Source: Sphingobacterium multivorum (GTDB taxonomy: Bacteria > Bacteroidota > Bacteroidia > Sphingobacteriales > Sphingobacteriaceae). From it: DNA of 64,000 nucleotides. Positions 1 through 7,714 of the stretch are shown piece after piece. The stretch spans positions 4,960,001-5,024,000 of the forward strand of contig NZ_CP154261.1 in assembly GCF_039511225.1 (NCBI RefSeq), given 5' to 3'. Within the stretch, counting starts at the first letter, position 1, and every line of letters begins with the position of its first letter. The notes under the pieces are model-generated. The model ran no database searches. It saw only the letters and a program-made list of their open reading frames with translations, and was not told the DNA's origin. The translations under genes were made by a program, and so were the position numbers.

Positions 1-285
1 GAGCGCAGCGGACTTTGGATCTCCTCCGGAATGATTTACGATTCCAGCAACCTTTCCCGGATCCTTTATAGAATCTTCGTCATAGTAATGGATGGCCATC
101 TGAAAAACTTCCTCATCCGTCATCATATTAGCCCCACTCTTTTTGGCTTGGGACATGATGTAATTCATACAACCTTCAATATTCTTGTTTGGCTTTTTTA
201 ATGTCTCAGCAAACAAATTATCTTTAGCAGCCACCTGTTGAAGGTGGCTCTCTACTGCTTTTTTTGCGTTATTTGATGCGTTCAT
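1..285 (-). CDS. PcfK-like protein (C-terminus off window)
   Basis: The reading frame runs from an ATG at 285 down to the left edge, giving 95 visible codons. The start reads MNASNNAKKAVESHL and is followed by FAETLKKPNKNIEGC, NYIMSQAKKSG and FQMAIHYYDED. This matches my memory of the PcfK-like family found in Bacteroidetes phages and conjugative elements, including the typical KPNKNI..C and HYYDED segments. Its biochemical role is unknown. A copy of the operon's start-associated repeat (AGTAACAC near 313-320, CACGCAAA at 296-303) lies just upstream. It is the most downstream visible gene of the leftward operon. Confidence 0.72.
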   Translation of the reverse strand, partial: MNASNNAKKAVESHLQQVAAKDNLFAETLKKPNKNIEGCMNYIMSQAKKSGANMMTDEEVFQMAIHYYDEDSIKDPGKVAGIVNHSGGDPKSAAL

Positions 286-364
286 GTGTTTAAATTTTGC
301 GTGATTAAACCTGTGTTACTTTATTTGTATTTGACTTGGATACCGATTTTTTATAAAAAATCTT

Positions 365-916
365 CTATTTAATAATTACCCGCACATTAAGAGGAAACCA
401 AGTATTTGTTGATTCAGAACGGATAAACTCATTAAATTCCTTAATACGTTCCTTTAGGTTTTTGCTAGGTTCCCAATCCTCATGTGTTTCATCAGCAAAA
501 TACTCTAGATCTATTTCTCTAAAATTCGACTCTTGACACAATACAAGTTTTAAATCCTCAACATTTAAGGCGTTGTCTTCGCAATATGAAAGAATATCAT
601 CTAGTGAAAAAAAGTAAACATCATCATTAAATATTGCTAAAGGTGTTTCTCCATCCCATTTAACAATGGGATAACTGTCATATTTTAAGGCCCATTTTGT
701 CTCCCTGCAGGATTGACAGTCCGAATAGGATCTAGATATTATGATATTACCGCACGAACACTTGGTATGTGTGCAATTAGACCATCTGGCCATATGTTCT
801 GCGGCTTCTCCATCACCATAATATCGTCCATCTTTTCCCACCCAACCTTTGATATCTGTACGATAAGTGACAATTTCGTCAGAATCGTACATTAATATTT
901 CTTTTTCGTCTTTCAT
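365..916 (-). CDS. Hypothetical phage protein with a zinc-ribbon-like cysteine cluster
   Basis: A 183-residue protein I do not recognise. Around residues 48-71 it has the spacing C-x4-C-x-C-x13-C-x2-C (CTHTKCSCGN, then CQSC), which suggests a small metal-binding knuckle. The rest is acidic and rich in aromatic residues, with no signal peptide or membrane segment. It lies between the sliding-clamp gene and the PcfK-like gene in the leftward operon, so a nucleic-acid role is possible but unproven. Confidence 0.7.
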   Translation of the reverse strand: MKDEKEILMYDSDEIVTYRTDIKGWVGKDGRYYGDGEAAEHMARWSNCTHTKCSCGNIIISRSYSDCQSCRETKWALKYDSYPIVKWDGETPLAIFNDDVYFFSLDDILSYCEDNALNVEDLKLVLCQESNFREIDLEYFADETHEDWEPSKNLKERIKEFNEFIRSESTNTWFPLNVRVIIK

Positions 917-926
917 GGCTTTGATA

Positions 927-2015
927 TTATGGCAAATTTAAAGGTGCAATAATCACAGTGTAATCGTCGTTGTCGTCGGGGCGTATAATTCCAGGCCGTA
1001 CATCACTCACAAGTTTGAACTTTATCGAATCAGAGTCATAGACAGAAAGGATATCAATCAAATACTTCGCATCAAATCCAATCGTTAAACTAGGTCCATT
1101 ATTGATGATGGCTATTTTCTCACTGGCGGATCTCTTATAATCATTATCCTTACAATCGATCTCCATATCATCAGCCTGAACATGCAACTTAATGTGGCGA
1201 CTTTGCGCATTGGCCATAGCCAAAAGTCGGTTCAATGTTCCCAGGAACAGAGATCTGTCAACAACTAAATAGTCGTTAAAATCCGGTGGGATTAAGGGGA
1301 CATAGTTAACGAAAACGCCAGTACCGAGCACACAATAGAAAGACGTCGTTTCTGTTTGAAAAAGAACCTTATTTTTATTGTAGATCAGCTTTATGGTATC
1401 ACCAATCAATAGTGGTTTTAGCGCTGAAATGGACTTCTTACTAACTAATAGATCGACATATTTATCCGAAGAAATGGAAGTAACAAACTCACTAACGATG
1501 TGTCCAATTGTCGAAACGAACTTAATAACCATCCCTTCAATTCTTATCAGAAGGAAACCCACCGCGGTAGATGAATCATCGGAGATAGTGTGAAAGGTTT
1601 TCTTTATGGCCTCGGTCAAAATACTTGATTTTACCTCTATAGGATCCGCGACTTCCATCTCAGGAAGTTTTGGATAATCCTTTGGATCGAAAATTGGAAA
1701 ATCGTAAACTCCTGTTGTCAAAATCAATTGTATCGAGTCACTGTTTTTTACGATAGAAACCATTGGCTCAACAGTCGATTTTAGAATGTTCAGAAGTAAC
1801 TTTCCGTCGAAAACGACTTGACCATCTTCTTCCCCTTCTACTTCCACCGACGTTACCATTATGTTCTGATAATCGCTAGATATAAGTTCTAGTTCATTCC
1901 CTCTTAAAGTGAACATAACATTTGCGATGATAGGACGAGTTGGGAACGCTATTAAAATAGATGTTACCTGCTGAAGAACTTTCTTCAGCTCATTTGTTTT
2001 TGCTTTAAATTTCAT
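927..2015 (-). CDS. Phage-encoded DNA polymerase III beta subunit (sliding clamp)
   Basis: At 362 residues it has normal DnaN length. The N-terminus (MKFKAKTNELKKVL), the SSDYQNIMVTSVEVEG stretch of domain 1, a middle RHIKLHV region and a C-terminal YTVIIAPLNLP tail all fit the three-domain beta-clamp fold, where the family usually ends near a V-M-P-M-R-L motif. A clamp tethers the replicative polymerase to DNA. Its place in a phage operon next to the MazG-like and initiator genes says this is a phage copy rather than the host dnaN. A start-associated repeat (2016-2038) immediately precedes the ATG. Divergence suggests it may load on the host machinery with altered partner affinity; that is inference. 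Confidence 0.88.
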   Translation of the reverse strand: MKFKAKTNELKKVLQQVTSILIAFPTRPIIANVMFTLRGNELELISSDYQNIMVTSVEVEGEEDGQVVFDGKLLLNILKSTVEPMVSIVKNSDSIQLILTTGVYDFPIFDPKDYPKLPEMEVADPIEVKSSILTEAIKKTFHTISDDSSTAVGFLLIRIEGMVIKFVSTIGHIVSEFVTSISSDKYVDLLVSKKSISALKPLLIGDTIKLIYNKNKVLFQTETTSFYCVLGTGVFVNYVPLIPPDFNDYLVVDRSLFLGTLNRLLAMANAQSRHIKLHVQADDMEIDCKDNDYKRSASEKIAIINNGPSLTIGFDAKYLIDILSVYDSDSIKFKLVSDVRPGIIRPDDNDDYTVIIAPLNLP

Positions 2016-2046
2016 TTTGCGTGATATATTGTGTTACTATTAATTC

Positions 2047-2388
2047 TTATGCTGGAAACTCTATCTCCAGCTGGATGCCATTTTTATTAGATTGAGGAAC
2101 ATCCATTTCAAAGTCATCCGCTTCTATCCTTTTTCCCAATCTTTCGAGTTTTTCTACCCTGTGTTTGGCAACTCTACCGCTAATGTTAGGAAAGATCAAT
2201 GTCATCTGCTCCATAAGTATGCTAACATCAGCCATCTCTTCTGCCAAATGATCTAGTGATTCTTCACTGTTTTTTCTGAGTTGTTTGCGTGCAGCTAAGG
2301 CCAACTCTGTAGCTTCTTCCTGAAGCATTTCAATTTGAGCGGGTACCCCCCATTTCTCAATAGCGTTAAATAAAATTTGTCTACTCAT
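2047..2388 (-). CDS. MazG-like nucleotide pyrophosphohydrolase
   Basis: A 113-residue protein with the all-alpha NTP-pyrophosphatase signature: EEATELALAARK near residues 24-35 and EEMADVSILMEQM near 49-61, giving the E-x2-E and E-x2-D metal-binding pairs. MazG-family enzymes hydrolyse NTPs or dNTPs to monophosphates, or in phages may deplete (p)ppGpp. The C-terminal 30 residues are a polar tail. It is co-directional with the clamp gene 31 bases away. Only the CACGCA half of the start-associated repeat is kept upstream, at 2391-2397. Confidence 0.82.
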   Translation of the reverse strand: MSRQILFNAIEKWGVPAQIEMLQEEATELALAARKQLRKNSEESLDHLAEEMADVSILMEQMTLIFPNISGRVAKHRVEKLERLGKRIEADDFEMDVPQSNKNGIQLEIEFPA

Positions 2389-2399
2389 TTCTGCGTGTT

Positions 2400-2597
2400 T
2401 TATAGATTTTTAAGTCGTTCTTGACATTTTTGTATTAGCTCTTCAGGATTATCTCCCTTTAAGCCGTTTACGCTTTTTGTTGTCGCGTAATAGTAGCTTT
2501 CCCCCTCCGGGTCCGTTCGTACTTGAGCTCGAATTTTTCCACCATCTGGAAGATCAAATTCTACTCTTGGCCTAACTTTATTACTTTTTCTACTCAT
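2400..2597 (-). CDS. Small hypothetical phage protein
   Basis: A 65-residue basic protein (MSRKSNKVRPRVEFDLPDG) of unknown function, probably beta-rich in the first half with a short C-terminal helix. It overlaps the upstream gene by 8 bases, which suggests translational coupling. It lies between the MazG-like gene and another small unknown in the leftward operon. No domain recognised. Confidence 0.6.
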   Translation of the reverse strand: MSRKSNKVRPRVEFDLPDGGKIRAQVRTDPEGESYYYATTKSVNGLKGDNPEELIQKCQERLKNL

Positions 2598-2793
2598 TTA
2601 ATCGCTTCTTTAATTTCACTGATAATTTTTCAAGCTCATCAATAAAGTCCTGAACTTCCGCAGGCGATTTAAAATAATACTCCAATTCGCCTTCGCCATC
2701 AGAAACGCCAACAGTTATCTCATTGTCTGCTGTCAATTTCATGTATACAGAAGAGTCATAATCCTCGCTACTGTATTTGATTGTCTTTTTCAT
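2590..2793 (-). CDS. Small acidic hypothetical phage protein
   Basis: A 67-residue protein, MKKTIKYSSEDYDSSVYMKL onward, acidic in the middle (GVSDGEGELEYYF) and ending in a predicted amphipathic helix, FIDELEKLSVKLKKRL. I do not recognise a family. Its stop overlaps the start of the next gene. Position in the early operon is the only clue to function. Confidence 0.6.
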   Translation of the reverse strand: MKKTIKYSSEDYDSSVYMKLTADNEITVGVSDGEGELEYYFKSPAEVQDFIDELEKLSVKLKKRLNE

Positions 2794-2796
2794 CTT

Positions 2797-3096
2797 TTAA
2801 AATAATTGTGTTTGTCCCCTATATTTTTCCGGGTTATTCTTGATATCGAAAGTTGTCCCTACTCTCGCCCTCACCATATTGTCCCAAGCCAGATCTCTTG
2901 CTCTCCAGGATTCTTCAACAAACTTTTCCGTTTCCTCCCTATTGTTGAAAAACGAATACTTGCTCCTAATCCCTACCGTCTCCCATTCATACCTGTATGT
3001 CAGAAATATTATGTCCTGGTGATTATGGTCTTTTGGGAGAAAGTGTTCCAAGAATTCCTTAAGATCTTGCATTTCACTGATCGGTTTGAATCCCAT
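2797..3096 (-). CDS. Hypothetical phage protein, 99 aa
   Basis: No family recognised. The sequence begins MGFKPISEMQDLKEFLEHF and contains a Trp-rich middle (EESWRARDLAWDNMV). No signal or membrane segment. It starts 2 bases after the stop of the 315-residue gene upstream, so it is surely co-transcribed with it. Confidence 0.62.
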   Translation of the reverse strand: MGFKPISEMQDLKEFLEHFLPKDHNHQDIIFLTYRYEWETVGIRSKYSFFNNREETEKFVEESWRARDLAWDNMVRARVGTTFDIKNNPEKYRGQTQLF

Positions 3097-3098
3097 GA

Positions 3099-4046
3099 CT
3101 AGATATTTGATTCGTTAACATAATCCGAGATTTCTGCTCCCATCTCAACCAGATCCGCGAAGAATTGATTAAGCGCTAATCGCAGTGCTTCTGCCAATAC
3201 CAGGGCTTTCAACCGTGAATGCCCATTTTGATCTAAATAGATGAAAAGAGCTTTAGCCTTGATCATCTTTTCAGCGTCCTTCGCGTCGATATCCCCATCA
3301 ATAGCTACCTGCTCTAGAATTTTAGCCTGCCCTTCTGTCAATGCTTCCAGAGGATTAGTAAAGAGCCTAAGAGTTTTAACCTCATTTAGGTGTCTCTCCC
3401 GATCCGAAGATTTACCAGCCATTTGCCGCCCCTTTACCGCCAAAGCATTTTGAATTGCATCGTATACAAATTCCCATCTTCTCTTATTCGAGAAACTTAT
3501 CACGTGGAACTTTTCATCCAAAACCTTGTACAGGTAATTCCCAATATCATTGAATTTACCACTGGCTTTAAACTCGGAGAAAGCACGCTCTAGCAAAATT
3601 AAATCACGGTCCAAAATTTCTTTTTCAGTAGGAAGTTTAACTTCTTGTTGACTTCCCATCATCTCTTTTGCCAATTCCACCCTCTCACGGCTCGCAAGAT
3701 GCGCTTTTATAAACTTTATGACACTTACCACACTTAAACCATGATATTCGCCATAATCACCTAAAACACCCTTCTCGATCACGACAGGAATTTCCGACAA
3801 TCGAATATTCGGGGTCGCTTTTTTTATTTCCAGTGAGACAGACGAATAGATGTGCTTCATTTTCTCCTCTTTGGAATTATACCCCAAATCGTTTACGGCT
3901 TTTATCAATGCTGGAATCACCACTTTATCCAATTCCAACCGTGAAGCCTGTCTAGCAGTCGGCGAGGAAAAAATATCCACCGTCAAAGCAAGTCCATTAG
4001 ACAATTGCGTTTGATTAGTATTGATCGTTGTAAGCTCCGTTTTCAT
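3099..4046 (-). CDS. Hypothetical phage protein next to the replication initiator
   Basis: A 315-residue, mainly helical protein without signal peptide or membrane segment. It reads MKTELTTINTNQTQLSNGL, with long helical stretches such as DRDLILLERAFSEF and KALVLAEALRLALNQFF. No Walker A motif is visible, so it is not a normal DnaC-type loader. The gene overlaps the DUF1376-like initiator gene by 32 bases, meaning tight coupling. By analogy with lambda O-P order a helicase-loading or accessory replication role is conceivable, but that is positional inference only. Confidence 0.65.
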   Translation of the reverse strand: MKTELTTINTNQTQLSNGLALTVDIFSSPTARQASRLELDKVVIPALIKAVNDLGYNSKEEKMKHIYSSVSLEIKKATPNIRLSEIPVVIEKGVLGDYGEYHGLSVVSVIKFIKAHLASRERVELAKEMMGSQQEVKLPTEKEILDRDLILLERAFSEFKASGKFNDIGNYLYKVLDEKFHVISFSNKRRWEFVYDAIQNALAVKGRQMAGKSSDRERHLNEVKTLRLFTNPLEALTEGQAKILEQVAIDGDIDAKDAEKMIKAKALFIYLDQNGHSRLKALVLAEALRLALNQFFADLVEMGAEISDYVNESNI

Positions 4047-4869
4047 AATTTTCCATTATTACATCGGCAGCAACATCTTTCGCCGATTTTGGTGTTTCAC
4101 TTTGAATTTCTAATCCCAATCCCAAAGACTTCATTTTCGCCACCCAGTTTGCGAAATGTCGTTTGAAATCTTTTTCGGTCGCTTCCTCGTCTCCCTGTGC
4201 TAAGCAGTGGGTACAAAATTTTTCAAACCACTCTGGGACTTCTTGAGGAAGAATTTTATTTTTCATTCCAACCTGGTCAAACCAACTTTGCGCGCCGGCC
4301 AATTTTTCTTTTAATTTTTTAATTGGCTGCTTACCCAATGAAGAAAGATCAACCCCATTACCTTTTCCATACCCTTCACCTTTTTCAACATCAAAATTTT
4401 CATCATCATCATCGGAATACGACGTAGGAGTATTCTCTTTATTTTCTATTTCTCTTTCACTTTCTCTTTCACTTTCTAAAGGTGGGTTGTTTTGGGTTGT
4501 TTTCTTGGGTTGTTTGGGTTGTTTTACCTCTCCATTTTTAGCATTGCTATTACCTTTAGGAGCTCCGCCTTTTTTCCCATTTTCCCTATTTGCAATTGCC
4601 TTACGTAATCTCGAATTGACACTTGGATGAGTAAGCTTGTCACCGTCTTTGACAAGAAAATCGATAATCTTACTCCAAATTTCATCCTTGATCGTAGTTC
4701 GCAACCGACCTTCCACTAAGCCTTTATTGTCTAATACAAATCCACCATTGGAATACATCATAAATATGAGTTCCAGATAGACGTATCTTTCAAAAGGCGA
4801 TAGAATGAAATAGGTATCGGATGTCCACCAGTCCTTTGGATAAAACGTGAATCCTAGATTTCCTTCCAT
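4015..4869 (-). CDS. DUF1376/YdaU-like phage replication initiator (O-like)
   Basis: A 284-residue protein whose N-terminus (GFTFYPKDWWTSDTYFILSP, then ERYVYLELIF) matches the DUF1376 winged-helix domain of phage replication initiators. Residues ~95-160 are low-complexity and charged (KQPKQPKK, SERESEREIENKE, DDDDE). The C-terminal ~100 residues look like a separate helical domain with WFEKFCTHCLAQ and HFANWVAKM, probably for recruiting the helicase or loader. Four direct GGGTTGTTT repeats and a 12-bp tandem repeat lie in the DNA of the linker, as in lambda gene O. Function at an origin is inferred from family and layout. Confidence 0.78.
   Translation of the reverse strand: MEGNLGFTFYPKDWWTSDTYFILSPFERYVYLELIFMMYSNGGFVLDNKGLVEGRLRTTIKDEIWSKIIDFLVKDGDKLTHPSVNSRLRKAIANRENGKKGGAPKGNSNAKNGEVKQPKQPKKTTQNNPPLESERESEREIENKENTPTSYSDDDDENFDVEKGEGYGKGNGVDLSSLGKQPIKKLKEKLAGAQSWFDQVGMKNKILPQEVPEWFEKFCTHCLAQGDEEATEKDFKRHFANWVAKMKSLGLGLEIQSETPKSAKDVAADVIMENYENGAYNDQY
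4452..4524. repeat. Iteron-like direct repeats inside the O-like gene (candidate phage origin)
   Basis: On the + strand, two perfect 12-bp tandem copies of CTCTTTCACTTT occupy 4452-4475, followed by four copies of GGGTTGTTT at 4484-4492, 4494-4502, 4507-4515 and 4516-4524. They lie in the linker-coding part of the initiator gene, where lambdoid phages keep their origin iterons, and AT-rich DNA surrounds them. A simple low-complexity protein linker could produce part of the pattern. Confidence 0.5.
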
Positions 4870-4870
4870 A

Positions 4871-5179
4871 CTAATTAAATAATGTCTGTCTTTCCTTTAA
4901 TTGGTACTCGAAAATCCCGTTGGATATCTTTCCCCTTCGTTTCTTCTCTATAATATGGGCACCTCCAGTTTTCTTTCTTAAATTTCTGAGCTGAGCAGAA
5001 ATAGAAGACTCGGGAAAACTCACCAATGGATACCTAAGCTCAAGCTCGTCTTTTATCTCGGTCAGTGTTCTCCACTTACCATCTCTCATAAGAGCAAAGA
5101 TTCTATCGACCTGCGATTTCAATCTTTTGTAATCTACCTGAGCATCGTAATTGCTCCCAGCAAATAATCCTTCTAACAT
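4871..5179 (-). CDS. Winged-helix DNA-binding phage protein
   Basis: A longer frame is open upstream, but the ATG at 5179 is chosen because it follows an AGGAGGTC Shine-Dalgarno and the operon's start-associated repeat (5191-5212). The 102-residue product begins MLEGLFAGSNYD. A winged-helix pattern is visible: VDRIFALMRDGKWRTLTEI, then SSISAQLRNLRK as recognition helix, and a beta-wing with EKKRRGKISNGIFEY. This is like small phage wHTH proteins beside DUF1376 initiators. It starts 35 bases after the preceding gene and may act in replication or regulation. Confidence 0.72.
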   Translation of the reverse strand: MLEGLFAGSNYDAQVDYKRLKSQVDRIFALMRDGKWRTLTEIKDELELRYPLVSFPESSISAQLRNLRKKTGGAHIIEKKRRGKISNGIFEYQLKERQTLFN

Positions 5180-5213
5180 TTTGACCTCCTTTTGCGTGTT
5201 ATTTGTGTTACTA

Positions 5214-5606
5214 TTAAGTTGTCTGATAGCCAGCCTGCGTAAGCTCTGTTTTCTTCCATGAGAGCACTGACCGAAGAGACTCGATAGAATGGGATAAATT
5301 GCGTATATATCGTTCATTCAGCGTCATATAATGGATTTCCTCTTTAGCAAGCATAGCGAACAGCATTTTTTTATCGGTAGCAGTCAATTTCGCATGCTCC
5401 TGCTTCTGGACCAATTCCCCAATCTTGGCATTATACATTTGTTCAGCCAACGCATAAGCATAAGTCGCATTAGATTGAAGCGCGCATAATTCCATTAATT
5501 TGCCCAATACTTCATCTGGATTATCTTGGTCGATCTGTTGTTCTATTGCTTGGCCAATCAAAGTGCTAAGTTTGATTAGGTCGCTCATTGTTGCTACTGT
5601 ATTCAT
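5214..5606 (-). CDS. Hypothetical helical phage protein
   Basis: A 130-residue protein predicted almost wholly alpha-helical, with segments such as IKLSTLIGQAIEQQ and TYAYALAEQMYNAK. Met7 (MSDLIKLS) is an alternative start. No family recognised, no signal peptide or membrane segment. It sits in the early operon between a 71-residue unknown and the winged-helix gene. Confidence 0.6.
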   Translation of the reverse strand: MNTVATMSDLIKLSTLIGQAIEQQIDQDNPDEVLGKLMELCALQSNATYAYALAEQMYNAKIGELVQKQEHAKLTATDKKMLFAMLAKEEIHYMTLNERYIRNLSHSIESLRSVLSWKKTELTQAGYQTT

Positions 5607-5612
5607 AATATT

Positions 5613-5828
5613 CTATTTATTATCAGCTAATACTCTTTTTACAATATCTCCGGAATCCCCAAACCAATAAGAATCTAAATCGTGTGGGTTATGTGGGTCA
5701 TCCATTGCCTTAAATGTCCTTTCCAAGATATTGATGTCTCCATCAATTGACTGACGTCGCTTTTTGAGTCTGTCAATGGCATCTCCAATACGGATCTTAT
5801 CTTGACTTTTTTTGATGTTATTCGCCAT
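5613..5828 (-). CDS. Small hypothetical phage protein, 71 aa
   Basis: Begins MANNIKKSQDKIRIGDAIDR and continues with a basic helix (RLKKRRQSIDGD). Unrecognised. It starts 2 bases downstream of the MBL-fold gene stop and is followed 6 bases later by the next gene, so it is part of the same transcript. Confidence 0.6.
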   Translation of the reverse strand: MANNIKKSQDKIRIGDAIDRLKKRRQSIDGDINILERTFKAMDDPHNPHDLDSYWFGDSGDIVKRVLADNK

Positions 5829-5830
5829 AA

Positions 5831-6565
5831 TTAGAATGGTGTTTTCCCAAAATGGATCTCCATATCTTTTTCAGCGATATGGACAGAGCATCCGGTTTTT
5901 GTTTTTACTCGGTTTTTAAACTCTATCGCGTGACTATTCCTATCAGACAAGTGAATAAGAACGATGTTATTGACAGCGCTTAAATCATGCGCATCCAGGA
6001 ATTTTTCACACGTCTCAATACTCATATGCGACTGCAATATTCTATTGCGGAGAAAATGTGGATCATTCTTTTCGTCAATGATATCTTCACTATAATTTGC
6101 TTCCACAATTATATTATTCAGACCAGGAAATAAATGTTGGCAGTAATAAGTATCCGTTACGAAGCAAAATTTCCCAGTCTCAACATGATGTATCAGAAAA
6201 CACACACATGGAACATCGTGGTTAACTGGGAAGGCAATTACTTTGAATTGGCCAATATTGTAAGTTACTCCAGTGTGAAGAAAGTGAACTCTATGTCCAA
6301 CAAGTCCTGCAGCCTTTGCAGTTTCCTCCAAACAATAAACGTCAATTCCAGCCTTCAAAAGATCTTTTGCTGAACCAGCATGGTCCATATGACTATGGGT
6401 TATTAGGCAGCCAACAATTTTATTAATGTTGAAGTCCAAGGCTGCTTTCACAGCCTTGATTTTTACACCTGCGTCCAAGAGCAGAGCCTCCTCGTCATTG
6501 TGGATCAGATAACTATTGCCTGCCGATCCACTACCTAGAATATTTAACTTCATTAGATCGGACAT
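5831..6565 (-). CDS. Metallo-beta-lactamase-fold hydrolase, candidate phage recombination nuclease
   Basis: A 244-residue protein of the YycJ/WalJ-like MBL family. The N-terminal LGSGSAGNSYLI motif and HSHMDHAG (His57, His59, Asp61, His62) form the metal site; further ligands are likely His115, Asp138 and His205. The family hydrolyses phosphodiesters or related bonds, and WalJ-type members are 5'-exonuclease-like. The start is ambiguous: ATG at 6565 overlaps recT by 13 bases, while ATG at 6553 (MKLNILG) gives a TAATG coupling. The gene directly follows recT, and no lambda-Exo or RecE is visible, so it may supply the exonuclease for RecT annealing (inference). Confidence 0.82.
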   Translation of the reverse strand: MSDLMKLNILGSGSAGNSYLIHNDEEALLLDAGVKIKAVKAALDFNINKIVGCLITHSHMDHAGSAKDLLKAGIDVYCLEETAKAAGLVGHRVHFLHTGVTYNIGQFKVIAFPVNHDVPCVCFLIHHVETGKFCFVTDTYYCQHLFPGLNNIIVEANYSEDIIDEKNDPHFLRNRILQSHMSIETCEKFLDAHDLSAVNNIVLIHLSDRNSHAIEFKNRVKTKTGCSVHIAEKDMEIHFGKTPF

Positions 6566-7470
6566 TCTTCTGATGGGACATTAGCTGTGGATGGTGTATT
6601 AATTTCACCAGTATCAGTATCCACAACAACAACGGCATCCTCAAAATCTGCAACATTAGTATGTGCTTTTTCCTTGATTTCTTGTTTTACATCGGCGGAA
6701 ACTTTATCGGTTTGCCTACCTTGCAACAAAGTGCTATCATCAGAAGAACCAGCTTCAATTTTTAATGCACGACCGATCACCGTTTTCTCAGCCATCTGAT
6801 CCGGAAAATTATTATGGGCTTTAGAATTACCCTTAGATCCCCCCATAGCCCATGCTGTTCTGATCTGAGCCATGGTCATGATTTCTGTATCGAATGACCC
6901 ATCATTATAGCTGACGACAGCGTAAGCTCCCACGATTTTATCTTTATCGATGTTAGCCAATTTTTGGTCGTGCTTTAAAACCTTTTTACGACCAGTTGAT
7001 GAATCAATCTCGTAAACAAACTCGTCGTCTTGATAGACTGTTACTGCATTTACCTCCTTAACATTTGCAGTTCGTTTGGCAATCGCGATATCTCCAATAT
7101 AGGAGCGATCAAATTGCAATTGATTCCCGTAAACAATGAATGATCCCTGACCTTTTGAGATAGACAACCCTTGGGTTACCATATCTAAGAAAGCATTAGA
7201 AATACTTGCAGGTGTACAGACATCTAATGCCGGCCTATCATTGCGATCCTTTACTTCAATAAGATTTAGCCAAGCCGAACGAACTGCATTTTCGGGAATA
7301 TAGTTAGCCGGCAAAACCAGGTCACCTGTAGCCTGAATCTCCGCTACCCTTTGAAGAACCTTTTCGACGGTTGCCTCAGTAAATTTTTTAACGGCAGCAT
7401 TATTTTGCGTCTGAGGCACTTGCCCCTGTTGCTGCTGTTGATTTTCATTTGCTAATTGATTGCTACTCAT
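6553..7470 (-). CDS. recT: RecT-family single-strand annealing recombinase
   Basis: A 305-residue protein. After a Gln/Asn-rich N-terminus comes the RecT core: ENAVRSAWLNLIEV, FLDMVTQGLSISKGQGSFIVYG and FDRSYIGDIAIAKR, with a C-terminal ADQM-like segment FPDQMAEKTVIGRALK. RecT anneals complementary single strands during phage recombination and replication restart. Normal length for the family. The start carries the first half of the start-associated repeat (AGTAACACAAAATG, 7468-7481). Located between the SbcC-like ATPase and the MBL nuclease candidate, forming a recombination module. Confidence 0.92.
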   Translation of the reverse strand: MSSNQLANENQQQQQGQVPQTQNNAAVKKFTEATVEKVLQRVAEIQATGDLVLPANYIPENAVRSAWLNLIEVKDRNDRPALDVCTPASISNAFLDMVTQGLSISKGQGSFIVYGNQLQFDRSYIGDIAIAKRTANVKEVNAVTVYQDDEFVYEIDSSTGRKKVLKHDQKLANIDKDKIVGAYAVVSYNDGSFDTEIMTMAQIRTAWAMGGSKGNSKAHNNFPDQMAEKTVIGRALKIEAGSSDDSTLLQGRQTDKVSADVKQEIKEKAHTNVADFEDAVVVVDTDTGEINTPSTANVPSEECPI

Positions 7471-7489
7471 TTTGTGTTACTTTTTATTG

Positions 7490-7714
7490 TTATCTAACTG
7501 ATTTTAAAAACTGATTGATCTGAACTTTCTTTGATTCTAACCCAGTACTTGAGATGCTGTAAGAAGACCCTGTCGCTTTGTTGATAGCGTTCAAACAAAT
7601 TTGTATTTTCTCGATATCAGTGAACGGGATTGGATTCCTTTCTTTTAATCCCACAATAATCTCAAGGGCATGGAGCATTTCTAATGCGGCCTTTTCAACT
7701 CTTTCCTCATCCAT
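7490..7714 (-). CDS. Small hypothetical protein coupled to the SbcC-like ATPase
   Basis: A 74-residue helical protein (MDEERVEKAALEMLHALEII) with no recognised family. Its ATG overlaps the stop codon of the ATPase gene as TAATG, a typical re-initiation arrangement. It lies between that gene and recT, so an accessory role in recombination is possible. Confidence 0.62.
   Translation of the reverse strand: MDEERVEKAALEMLHALEIIVGLKERNPIPFTDIEKIQICLNAINKATGSSYSISSTGLESKKVQINQFLKSVR

Noticed and set aside
4380..4480. Low-complexity DNA as a separate recombination hot spot
   Set aside because: It codes for the charged linker of the initiator; only the GGGTTGTTT array is kept as noteworthy.
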